Origin: Bacteroidales bacterium
Lineage (GTDB): Bacteria > Bacteroidota > Bacteroidia > Bacteroidales > F082
Length of the DNA stretch: 59,417 bases
Direction of reading: 5' to 3'
Assembly: GCA_029933225.1 (NCBI GenBank)
Contig: JAOZOO010000004.1
Span: forward strand, 6,438-65,854
Of this stretch, positions 43,698 to 51,174 are shown one piece after another (position 1 is the first letter of the stretch; each line of letters opens with the position of its first letter). The position numbers were made by a program, and so were the translations under genes. The notes under the pieces are model-generated. The model was not told the origin of the DNA. It did no database searches and worked only from the letters and a program-made list of their open reading frames with translations.

Positions 43698-44267
43698 TTA
43701 AATACCTAATATTTTTGCGTCCACAAAAAATTCAGTGTGGACGTTCACGTCATAATCCGATAATATCAGTTCATCGGTTACCGTGGTCAGCTCCAGTTGA
43801 AATGAATCCAGTTTAATGTAATCCTTCAAATCATCCGAAGCTGTTTCAAGTTCAAGTGTATTACCCACGCTGTTGTCAATATCCTCTTTCCAGGCAATCA
43901 GCTTTTTGTCCAAACCCTCGGCATTGATATAAATCTTAATGGATTTCAAAAAGCTGAAGTCCTTATTCTGGTCAGGGTCAAGTAACAGCACCATCTTTTT
44001 CAATACGATCTCCTCAATCAGATCTTTTCTCGTATCGTTTATTTCAAAAGTCTGCTCCGAATTGGTTTTGATGTTCGGAGTGATGATATTGAAAGGCACA
44101 TTAACCCCGATCGTTGAAGGAATGGTGATGGTTTCATCATAACTCATATTGAAGTGTGTCAGCTTATCAATCTCTTTACAACCTGTTATTGAAAACAGAA
44201 AGAGAATAAGCGTAAGCGATGTTGCTCCCGTAATTTTAAAAAGCCGGTTTGTGTTCCTGAATATCAT
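43698..44267 (-). CDS. Predicted lipoprotein of unknown function
   Basis: 189 residues. The N-terminal signal LFKITGATSLTLILFLFSITGC ends in a lipobox cysteine (about residue 30), predicting an outer- or inner-membrane lipoprotein. The rest is beta/alpha without a family I recognise (TINVP-like strands, LLLDPDQNKDFSFLKSIKIYI, LDSFQLELTTVTDELILSDY). It lies within the DUF134-NifX-DUF5320 operon, 12 bp after the NifX gene and 22 bp before the DUF5320 gene. Envelope proteins are not usual members of this cluster, so it may be a recent insertion or a lineage-specific partner. Confidence 0.7.
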   Translation of the reverse strand: MIFRNTNRLFKITGATSLTLILFLFSITGCKEIDKLTHFNMSYDETITIPSTIGVNVPFNIITPNIKTNSEQTFEINDTRKDLIEEIVLKKMVLLLDPDQNKDFSFLKSIKIYINAEGLDKKLIAWKEDIDNSVGNTLELETASDDLKDYIKLDSFQLELTTVTDELILSDYDVNVHTEFFVDAKILGI

Positions 44268-44279
44268 CCTTTTTATGAT

Positions 44280-44594
44280 TTATCTGATACTGTCAATTAT
44301 TTCCTGAATGGTTCTGTTGTCATCCGGAAGGATCACCATCTGGATGTTGAACCGTTCCAGCAGGTCTTTGGCCTTGGGGCCAAAATCGCCGGAGATCACT
44401 TTTTTCGCTCCCCATTCCACAACCTGTTCGGCTGTTTTTACACCTGCGCCGCTGTGTGCCGCGGTGTTCGGGTTGGGGTAGAATGTTGCTTTTTTTGTGT
44501 TTTCGTCGTAAAGGCAAAAATATTTTGCTCTTCCGAATCGCAGATCAAATTTTGAACTCAATTGATCGCCTGTTGATGTGATTACTGTTTTCAT
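44280..44594 (-). CDS. NifX/ORP-family protein
   Basis: 104 residues, nearly the length of orange protein. It begins KTVITSTGDQLSSKFDLRFG, with RFGRAKYFCLYD at the cluster-motif position and GAGVKTAEQVVEWGAKKVIS followed by GDFGPKAKDLLERFN in the second half, all standard for the family. It is the first structural gene after the DUF134 regulator (4-bp gap). The best-studied relative, from Desulfovibrio gigas, holds a Mo-Cu sulfide cluster non-covalently; whether this one does is not known. Confidence 0.86.
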   Translation of the reverse strand: MKTVITSTGDQLSSKFDLRFGRAKYFCLYDENTKKATFYPNPNTAAHSGAGVKTAEQVVEWGAKKVISGDFGPKAKDLLERFNIQMVILPDDNRTIQEIIDSIR

Positions 44595-44598
44595 TTTT

Positions 44599-45006
44599 TT
44601 ATTTATTTCTTAATGGTTTAATTTCTGTTGATTTACACATGGGGCAATGTCCGTTGCCTCCTTGTGCCGGGACGGTGAACCGTGCATGGCATTCATTGCA
44701 TTCAAACCAGTTTTTTTCGAGATATGCATTGCCAAAAACCGTGATGATCTCTTTGGACTCAACCAGTGCATGGGCTATTTTCCTGCGGGCACTTTCGTAG
44801 ATCCTGGCAAAAGTTGCACGGGACACAGCCATCAGTTCCGATGCTTCCTGATGATTCATCAAGTCGTAATCAGCAAGCTTTATCGCTTCATATTCTTCAT
44901 AAAGCAACTCCACCTTGCTGCGGTTTCTTCCGGGATGGCCATAGGGCCTGTATCCCCTGAATTTAGGGGGTTCCACAACTCTTCTTAATCTTCTTCTTCT
45001 CGGCAT
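44599..45006 (-). CDS. DUF134-family DNA-binding protein with zinc ribbon
   Basis: 135 residues. Opens PRRRRLRRVVEPPKFRGYRP, as in all DUF134 proteins. A sigma-70-region-4-like HTH follows (LMNHQEASELMAVSRATFAR, about residues 49-68). The C-terminus adds a zinc ribbon, two Cys pairs CNEC and CPMC (about 101-104 and 121-124). It is the probable regulator of the NifX/MinD array and lies first in the operon. The perfect palindrome next to its -7 box is the natural candidate for its binding site. Confidence 0.88.
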   Translation of the reverse strand: MPRRRRLRRVVEPPKFRGYRPYGHPGRNRSKVELLYEEYEAIKLADYDLMNHQEASELMAVSRATFARIYESARRKIAHALVESKEIITVFGNAYLEKNWFECNECHARFTVPAQGGNGHCPMCKSTEIKPLRNK

Positions 45007-45024
45007 CCCTTTTTAAATTTTTTG

Positions 45025-45048
45025 CAAATATAATGAGAATATTCTCAT
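45025..45048 (-). promoter_or_regulatory. Promoter and 16-bp palindromic operator of the DUF134/NifX operon
   Basis: Minus-strand -7 box TATATTTG (45032-45025). Abutting it is the perfect palindrome ATGAGAATATTCTCAT at 45033-45048, which occupies the spacer where a repressor would block polymerase. There is no clear -33 TTTG, so an activator is also possible. The DUF134 start codon is at 45006. Confidence 0.65.
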
Positions 45049-45313
45049 AATGAAAAAATTTTATGAAATTTTTTTTTGGGGGTGTAAAATTTATTTGACA
45101 ATAAATTTTTTGGTTTTTTCTGGTCTGGTGTTTCAATCGTCCTTTCAGGATTCTGGGGGCTCGGGTATGTCTCAAAAGTTCTCTGTGCCTCTTTGTGTTT
45201 ACTTGGTGTCTCTCTGTGACACAATTACAAAAAGCTGTTACACAAAGGTTCACGGAGAAGACGCAAAGAAACACAAAGATTTTATTCTTTGGCTTGATGG
45301 TGTAGGTTCATTG
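45049..45313. other. Non-coding gap after the operon promoter
   Basis: About 265 bp. First an AT/T-rich stretch with a G run (45060-45130), then an imperfect inverted repeat (45181-45280, separate entry). I see no gene. Confidence 0.6.
45181..45280. repeat. Imperfect inverted repeat (CTTTGTGT/ACACAAAG family)
   Basis: The left arm CTTTGTGTTTACTTGGTGTC is complementary, with mismatches, to GACGCAAAGAAACACAAAG on the right. The right arm also contains GCTGTTACACAAAGG, matching GCTGTTGCACAAAG at 57505. This is a dispersed family in the window. Confidence 0.65.
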
Positions 45314-46930
45314 TTACTGCCCACCAATAAATTTTTTAACAGTGACGCCATTCTTTGTTTTCACCTTCAGCAGATAAATGCCTGCCGGGAAAGCGGTGAT
45401 GTCCAGGATCTCATTTTGGGAATGAACGATTTTACCGATCAGTATCCTGCCCCCCATATCTGTAACTGTAAGTTCCCGCATGTCTTTTCCCTTCACCGTG
45501 ATATGGCCGGATGCCGGGTTGGGAAAGATGTCAATGGAAATGTGTGTCTTTGTTGCCTGATCATAGATGGAGTTGATATTCTCACCCGGTACTTTCATGC
45601 GTTCAAACCAGATGTTGAGCTTTCCGGTGCGCGTGTCGCCCCAAACGGAATACAGGGTATCATTTCTCAGTTTCACACACAGAAAATCATTGCCTGAATT
45701 GGCCAGCACATCATCATATTCAATCAATGTATCCGATATCCTGAAATTGGGAGAAAATGAAGCAGAATCTTTGCTCCGGTAAGCCCCCCAGATTTCATAG
45801 CTTGTTTCGTATCCTGGTTCACCGGAGTTCCTCCTGTCGCGCCAGTTGACAACGACGTTTCCTTCGTCATCAAAAGCCGCCCATATCAGATCCTGCAATA
45901 TACCGTTTCCTGCAGGGTCGTCATTTACCCGCACGGGGTCGGTCCAGCTTACACCTTTGTCGTAAGTTTCGGTAATATAAACATCTGGATCGCCAAGGGG
46001 AGCAACAGGAAAACAAAATAAAAGATGGTCCGAATCGGAAGGGTCGGCAATCAGCACGTATCCTTTTTTCGCCAGCGGCTCATCAATTGAGCTGGTTATT
46101 TTCAGCACTTCATGATACTGGAAAGTATTTCCCCCGTCAGAGGAAGCAGCCAGTAAATACCGTGCATAAGGACTTTGTGCCAACAGATAACTCGGATAGA
46201 TGCAATAATAAGTTCCGTCTCGCGAAACAGCGGGCGATGCCATTGGGCTTTGAATTGTATTGCCCACAAGCCAGCCGGTTGTGTCCACATATTTCCAGTC
46301 GTCCCACGAGGCGCCGTGATCGGTGGAGCGGATGAAATAAGGCCGGTTGGGGGGATTAATCCATGGCGCAGGTTTGGTAGTGATATATATGTTCCCATTA
46401 CCATTACCTTTTGATATATCAATGGCTGACCAGGGTCTGTCAATGGGTTTTTTTGTTCCGTCGGCAAATCCGTTGATGACTTCCACCGGCTCGCTCCACG
46501 ACAGCCCGCTGTCAGTTGATTTGACCACATATACAGCACCCGAATCGGGTTCGGTACGGTAATCAACATAAAACAGGAACAAATTCCCCGTTTCATCAAA
46601 TACCATGGAAGGGTCGGCAGAACCGTAGTTTGGTGAAGCATGCGGAATGAAAACAGGCTCGCTCCATGTTTCTCCGCGGTCGAAGCTGGCAGTGGTTTTG
46701 ATCACGATCTCTTGCTGCCACTTCCAACTCATCCACGCCACGACGATATTTTGCGGATTGGCCGGATTGATGGCAAGATAAGGTTCGCCGTCAAAGACAA
46801 CTCCATTGGAAAGGTTCTGATTTTGACTAAAAAGAGATGTTTGTACAGAAACTGCCAACCAAAAAATCAGCAACCCGGTCAAAGAAAGGAAAGACTTTCC
46901 GTAAGTTGTTTCTATTACTGCTTGTCTCAT
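45314..46930 (-). CDS. Asp-box (sialidase-like) secreted protein with T9SS sorting domain
   Basis: 538 residues. A signal peptide follows a short polar start (LTGLLIFWLAVSVQTSLFSQ). The body is a beta-propeller with Asp-box/BNR-type repeats: FDRGETWSEP, STDSGLSWSEP, STDHGASWDDW, SSDGGNTFQY and TYDKGVSWTDP. The C-terminal about 75 residues form a type A sorting domain (IFPNPASGHITVKGKD ... AGIYLLKVKTKNGVTVKK), so it is exported by the type IX system. The sialidase catalytic Arg triad and Tyr/Glu pair were not identified, so glycosidase activity is uncertain. The ATG overlaps the cbpM stop (ATGA). Confidence 0.85.
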   Translation of the reverse strand: MRQAVIETTYGKSFLSLTGLLIFWLAVSVQTSLFSQNQNLSNGVVFDGEPYLAINPANPQNIVVAWMSWKWQQEIVIKTTASFDRGETWSEPVFIPHASPNYGSADPSMVFDETGNLFLFYVDYRTEPDSGAVYVVKSTDSGLSWSEPVEVINGFADGTKKPIDRPWSAIDISKGNGNGNIYITTKPAPWINPPNRPYFIRSTDHGASWDDWKYVDTTGWLVGNTIQSPMASPAVSRDGTYYCIYPSYLLAQSPYARYLLAASSDGGNTFQYHEVLKITSSIDEPLAKKGYVLIADPSDSDHLLFCFPVAPLGDPDVYITETYDKGVSWTDPVRVNDDPAGNGILQDLIWAAFDDEGNVVVNWRDRRNSGEPGYETSYEIWGAYRSKDSASFSPNFRISDTLIEYDDVLANSGNDFLCVKLRNDTLYSVWGDTRTGKLNIWFERMKVPGENINSIYDQATKTHISIDIFPNPASGHITVKGKDMRELTVTDMGGRILIGKIVHSQNEILDITAFPAGIYLLKVKTKNGVTVKKFIGGQ

Positions 46931-47256
46931 TCTATATCAAAAAATTCCCCGGGAAAAAGATTCGTCATCCTGACTTCGTGTTTGCTGAGCAGATGTTTCA
47001 TTCTTGTCACTTCCTTTTGAAGCTCCTCAATCCGTTGCCGCAAATCCAGGATAATCTCAATGCCTTCCTTGTTCACTCCCAGTTCCTGATAAAGCCGGAT
47101 TACCCGCTCACACCGCTCCATTTCATCTATATGGACGCAGGGTTTGTTTTGAATCATCCTGATCTCAAACAGCCCGAAATCAGCAAACTCTCTGATCAGG
47201 GTGACCGAGATATCATAAAAATCAGCAAATTCCCTTAGTGTAATATATTTTTTCAT
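46927..47256 (-). CDS. cbpM: CbpM-like chaperone modulator (MerR-type HTH)
   Basis: About 109 residues (a start three codons upstream at 47265 is also possible). It carries a MerR-like HTH (KYITLREFADFYDISVTLIR) and a helical C-terminal part with a coiled coil (LRQRIEELQKEVTRMKHLL). CbpM proteins bind the J-domain of CbpA and inhibit its co-chaperone and DNA-binding activity. It follows cbpA by 3-12 bp, the usual pairing. Confidence 0.87.
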   Translation of the reverse strand: MKKYITLREFADFYDISVTLIREFADFGLFEIRMIQNKPCVHIDEMERCERVIRLYQELGVNKEGIEIILDLRQRIEELQKEVTRMKHLLSKHEVRMTNLFPGEFFDIE

Positions 47257-47268
47257 CGAAGTCATAGC

Positions 47269-48195
47269 TTAAAATTTTGATCTGAGGTTTGACAATTCCC
47301 TGAATAATTCTTTCTCTTTTGAAGAGAGTTTTGTAGGCAGTTTCACATTGATGCGCACATACAAGTCGCCAAATTGTCCCTTTTTACGGTAAACCGGAAA
47401 CCCTTTTCCTTTCAACCGGAGGGTGGTGCCGTTTTGGGTTTCGGGTTTTATTTTAACTTTCACGTTACCACCCAGTGCGGGGACGATGGTTTGTCCGCCC
47501 AGGATCGCAGTATAAAGGCCGATGTCGTGGCTCATATACAGGTCATCATCTTTGCGTTCAAAGACCGGGTCGGCATCCACCAGAACAGTAATGAACAGGT
47601 CTCCGTTTTCGCCGCCGTTCATTCCCGGCGCTCCTTTTCCTTTCAGCCGGATGACCTGTCCGTCCTTAATGCCTGCCGGGATGGTGATCCGCATGCTCTT
47701 CCCGTTTACCGTGATGGTGTGTTTTGAATCGGAATAAGCTGTCCTCAACGGGAGATGCATCTCGGCGTGAAAATCCTGACCTTTCATAGCACGTGGACGC
47801 CGTTGCCTGAATGTGCTGCCGGTAAAACCACCGCCAAACATGGAACGGAAGAAGTCGGAAAAATCGTCCATGTCAAAATCAGCAGCACCGGCACTCTGAT
47901 ATTGAAACGGTCCCTGTTGCTGTCCAAAGCCACCGGCTTTATTCCACGCTTCGTGTTGTTCGTCGCTCACTTTGGCCCAGTCCATGCCGTAAGCATCGTA
48001 TTTTTTGCGTTTTGCCGGGTCGCTCAACACCTCATTCGCTTCGTTGATCTCCTTGAATTTCCGTTCGGCTTCCGCATTCCCCGGATTTACATCGGGATGA
48101 TATTTGCGGGCCAGTTTACGGTAGGCCTTTTTGATCTCCGCTTCCGAGGCCTTTTTGTCCACCCCAAGGATTTTATAATAGTCTTTAAATTGCAT
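47269..48195 (-). CDS. cbpA: CbpA-type DnaJ co-chaperone
   Basis: 308 residues. J-domain at 1-70 ([20 protein letters not shown], with the HPD motif in [10 protein letters not shown]), a Gly/Phe/Gln-rich linker (about 80-135), and two C-terminal peptide-binding domains (about 140-300). The CxxCxGxG zinc-finger repeats of DnaJ are absent, which places it in the CbpA group, a DnaK partner and nucleoid-associated protein in E. coli. A short inverted repeat, CTAAATT...AATTTAG at 48204-48225, lies just upstream of the ATG. Confidence 0.94.
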   Translation of the reverse strand: MQFKDYYKILGVDKKASEAEIKKAYRKLARKYHPDVNPGNAEAERKFKEINEANEVLSDPAKRKKYDAYGMDWAKVSDEQHEAWNKAGGFGQQQGPFQYQSAGAADFDMDDFSDFFRSMFGGGFTGSTFRQRRPRAMKGQDFHAEMHLPLRTAYSDSKHTITVNGKSMRITIPAGIKDGQVIRLKGKGAPGMNGGENGDLFITVLVDADPVFERKDDDLYMSHDIGLYTAILGGQTIVPALGGNVKVKIKPETQNGTTLRLKGKGFPVYRKKGQFGDLYVRINVKLPTKLSSKEKELFRELSNLRSKF

Positions 48196-48291
48196 ATTAT
48201 TTACTAAATTTATTTGCGAATTTAGTCATTATCAAAGTTTAGGCCAGTTTTGTTTTTGAAAAAACCAGACTTCACAATATAATATTGGGAG

Positions 48292-49080
48292 TTAATACTT
48301 GTCGCACAGCTCAAAAAGCTTTTCCACTTGTTCCTTGTTTTGGCCGAACGGACAGTTTGTCATGTGCCGGTGTTCAAAATATTTTCCCGTGACTCCCTCA
48401 ACTTCCGGAGAGGTTGCAAGCCAGGCTGGCGTGTCGGCACCCTCTTCGGGTGATTCATGACCGCCGAAACCCAGGTCGGTGGAGAGTCTGGATCGGACAT
48501 CCCCCGGATGACAGACATTGACGGTAATGTTGTGTGTTTTCAACATATCTGCAAAAGCAACCGTCAGCATACGGTCAGCTTGCTTACTTTGACGGTAAGC
48601 TGTGTTGTTGTTGTAATGCCTGTATTTGAATTCGGGATCAGCCATATCCAAATCACCGGCCCAGTAAGAAGCTACATTGACAATTCGTGCCGGAGCCGAT
48701 TTTTTCAGATGCGGGATAAAATATTTCATCATCCGGAAATAGCCGAGTACATTGGTAGCCCATTGCATTTCAATGCCTTCGGGAGTTTCTTCCCTGCGGC
48801 GCGGAGTAACCCCTGCGTTGTTTACCAAAACATGCAACGGTTTGTCCCACAAACCGGCCAGCTTTTTTATTTCTTCTTTTTCTGAAAGGTTTGCCAAAAC
48901 ATAGCTAATTTGTTGATTACCCGTAACATTTTTCAGATAATCAACAGTATCTTCCGCCTTGTTTGGATTCCGTGCGAGAATAATCACTTCATATCCGGGT
49001 TTTTCAGCAATCAGCCTGGCGATGGCTTTGCCGATGGCTCCCGTGCCGCCGGTAATAAGAGCAGTTTTCAGACTGTGCAT
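48292..49080 (-). CDS. Short-chain dehydrogenase/reductase
   Basis: 262 residues of the classical or retinol-dehydrogenase-like SDR type. Cofactor loop ITGGTGAIGKAIARLIAE (about residues 9-26), NNAGVTPRR (about 87), catalytic Ser in IVNVASYWAG (about 134) and YRQSK (about 161), which provides the Tyr and Lys. The substrate is unknown. It is transcribed divergently from the histone-deacetylase-family gene, 65 bp away. Confidence 0.88.
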   Translation of the reverse strand: MHSLKTALITGGTGAIGKAIARLIAEKPGYEVIILARNPNKAEDTVDYLKNVTGNQQISYVLANLSEKEEIKKLAGLWDKPLHVLVNNAGVTPRRREETPEGIEMQWATNVLGYFRMMKYFIPHLKKSAPARIVNVASYWAGDLDMADPEFKYRHYNNNTAYRQSKQADRMLTVAFADMLKTHNITVNVCHPGDVRSRLSTDLGFGGHESPEEGADTPAWLATSPEVEGVTGKYFEHRHMTNCPFGQNKEQVEKLFELCDKY

Positions 49081-49145
49081 GTTTCTGTCGGTATTATCGG
49101 TTTCGTCGTCTAAATTATTAATTTTACATCATCAATTCATATCTC

Positions 49146-50036
49146 ATGAAAATCCTTTTCAATAAAAAGTTTTTAGCGCATAATAAAAACAGTGAAGCGG
49201 AAGGTTCCTATCGTGTTGAAGAATTCAAAGACATTGAGGACACAATTGTTGACGGCGAAAAGTGGATTTCGCTCGTCCATCCCGGGGATTATATAGAAGA
49301 GATAAAAAAAGCCTGTTATGAAAATAAAGTTATCGCCGAGGTGGAATTAACACCAGATACCTGGGAGGCTGCCTGCCTTTCGGTTGGGCTGACTGTGAAG
49401 GCCTCGGAAGAGGGTGATTTTGCAGTGGTGCGACCGCCGGGACATCATGCAGGTTTTGAACGCCCTGCCGGCTTTTGCTTGTTCAACAACATTGCCATTG
49501 CTGCCCAAAAATTAGTGAATGAAGGCAAAAAGGTTTTTATTCTCGATATCGACGGACACCATGGCGACGGCACCCAGAATATTTTTTACGAAAGCGACAA
49601 GGTATTTTATTGTTCCATCCATCAGGAATACGCCTATCCCTTTACCGGGTTTCCCACTGAAACGGGTAGTGGAAAAGGAGCGGGCTATACCCTTAATTTC
49701 CCGTTGATGTCGGGGAAAGGGGATGCTGACCTGTTGGACAGGGTGGATAAAGCCATTGTGAAAGCGCGCGATTTCCAGCCGGATGTTATCGGCATTTCGG
49801 TGGGCTTTGACGGTTATGTGAAAGACCGCCTGCTGCAATTGAATTTTACACAACGGGGTTACTACGAATGTGCTTTCAGGATCAAGAAAAATTTCAGAAG
49901 AATACCTGTTTTTGCAGTTCTAGAGGGAGGATATCATTACGATATCAGGCAACTGACCGACGCTTTTGTAGAAGGAATAAACAACGGGGGTAAAGCGCCC
50001 CGGATGAAATATAACGAGGATATGGCTATCGGATAA
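49146..50036 (+). CDS. Histone-deacetylase-family (acetoin utilisation/APAH-like) hydrolase
   Basis: 296 residues. Zinc-dependent amidohydrolase fold with RPPGHHAGFERPAGFCLFNN (catalytic His pair, about residues 98-117), FILDIDGHHGDGTQNIFY (metal Asp and His, about 135-152) and GFDGY (second metal Asp, about 223). The C-terminal LEGGYHYD holds the glycine pair of the active site. Bacterial members deacetylate polyamines or lysine side chains. The target is unknown. It precedes menF by 39 bp on the same strand and may be cotranscribed. Confidence 0.9.
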   Translation: MKILFNKKFLAHNKNSEAEGSYRVEEFKDIEDTIVDGEKWISLVHPGDYIEEIKKACYENKVIAEVELTPDTWEAACLSVGLTVKASEEGDFAVVRPPGHHAGFERPAGFCLFNNIAIAAQKLVNEGKKVFILDIDGHHGDGTQNIFYESDKVFYCSIHQEYAYPFTGFPTETGSGKGAGYTLNFPLMSGKGDADLLDRVDKAIVKARDFQPDVIGISVGFDGYVKDRLLQLNFTQRGYYECAFRIKKNFRRIPVFAVLEGGYHYDIRQLTDAFVEGINNGGKAPRMKYNEDMAIG

Positions 50037-50075
50037 TTGAATTTCTATTATATTGTGCCTGTCTAAACCTAAACT

Positions 50076-51164
50076 ATGGAAAAAATTGCCAATGCTATCC
50101 TGCTGGGACTGGAAAAGGATGTTGCTTTTGCAGCATACCGTCTTCCCGGAAAGAAGCAGGAAGTTTTATGTGTCATACAGCCGGACAGAGAAGTTGCAAA
50201 AGTCAATATTGAAGATCTTGAGCAATATTCCGGTTTTTTTATTGCTCCGTTCGACAGTGCCGGTGACGGCAAAATGTATTTTATCAGGCCTGACATTGTG
50301 GTATCCGAGAGCGGGAAAGCACCGGATATGGAGCCTCTGATGAAATTGCCGGGTGATGTGAAAGAAGACTTTTCTATTGCCAATCATGAAATGTCGAAAG
50401 AAGAATACATCAGCCGGGCAGCTTATCTTGTTGAAATGCTGAAAGACGATGCGCTGAAAAAGATTGTTTTATCCCGTCTGATCAATATGCCCCACATTCC
50501 GGGGTTTCAGGTTACAGAATTTTTTGCTGCTTTGCAAAAAAGGTATCCCGAGGCATTTATTTTTTTATTTAATATTCCCGGACAAGGAACCTGGATCGGC
50601 GCTTCTCCCGAAACCCTGTTGAGTTTAAATGAAAAAACTGCCGAAACAGTTGCTCTTGCAGGGACGCGCCCGATGGATGATATGGACTGGACGCATAAAG
50701 AAGTTGTCGAGCAACAAATCGTTACGGATTTTGTGAAAGAAACACTTGAGAATCATGGAATAACGTACCAGATGAAAGGGCCGGGAACTTCCATGGCGGG
50801 GAACTTGGTTCATCTGAAAACATCTTTCCAGTTGCCTGCAAAGTTAGTGAACGGAAAAGCCGGGAAACTCATTAAGGATTTACATCCCACGCCGGCTGTG
50901 TGTGGTTATCCCAAAACAGAAGCTTTCGACCTGATAAAAGTCGTTGAAAAACACAAACGCAGGTTTTATACCGGTTTTCTGGGACCATGGAACCTGAACG
51001 GCACGAACCATTTGTTTGTCAACTTGCGTTGTGCTGAAATAAAGGGTGACGAGATGAACCTGTATGTGGGGGGAGGGATTACGACAGAGTCTGATCCTGA
51101 AGCCGAGTGGGAAGAAACAGTAAAGAAATCACAGACATTATTGACGATTGTGGAAAAATTATGA
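50076..51164 (+). CDS. menF: Isochorismate synthase
   Basis: Converts chorismate to isochorismate at the entry to menaquinone synthesis. 362 residues, the short type common in Bacteroidota. Family blocks: KIVLSRLINM (about residue 129), GQGTWIGASPETLL (about 167), ALAGTRPMD (about 191), LHPTPAVCGYPK (about 270) and FYTGFLGPWN then VGGGITTESDPEAEWEET at the C-terminus. First of the men series; menD starts 10 bp after its stop. Confidence 0.94.
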   Translation: MEKIANAILLGLEKDVAFAAYRLPGKKQEVLCVIQPDREVAKVNIEDLEQYSGFFIAPFDSAGDGKMYFIRPDIVVSESGKAPDMEPLMKLPGDVKEDFSIANHEMSKEEYISRAAYLVEMLKDDALKKIVLSRLINMPHIPGFQVTEFFAALQKRYPEAFIFLFNIPGQGTWIGASPETLLSLNEKTAETVALAGTRPMDDMDWTHKEVVEQQIVTDFVKETLENHGITYQMKGPGTSMAGNLVHLKTSFQLPAKLVNGKAGKLIKDLHPTPAVCGYPKTEAFDLIKVVEKHKRRFYTGFLGPWNLNGTNHLFVNLRCAEIKGDEMNLYVGGGITTESDPEAEWEETVKKSQTLLTIVEKL

Positions 51165-51174
51165 AATTTGCTGC

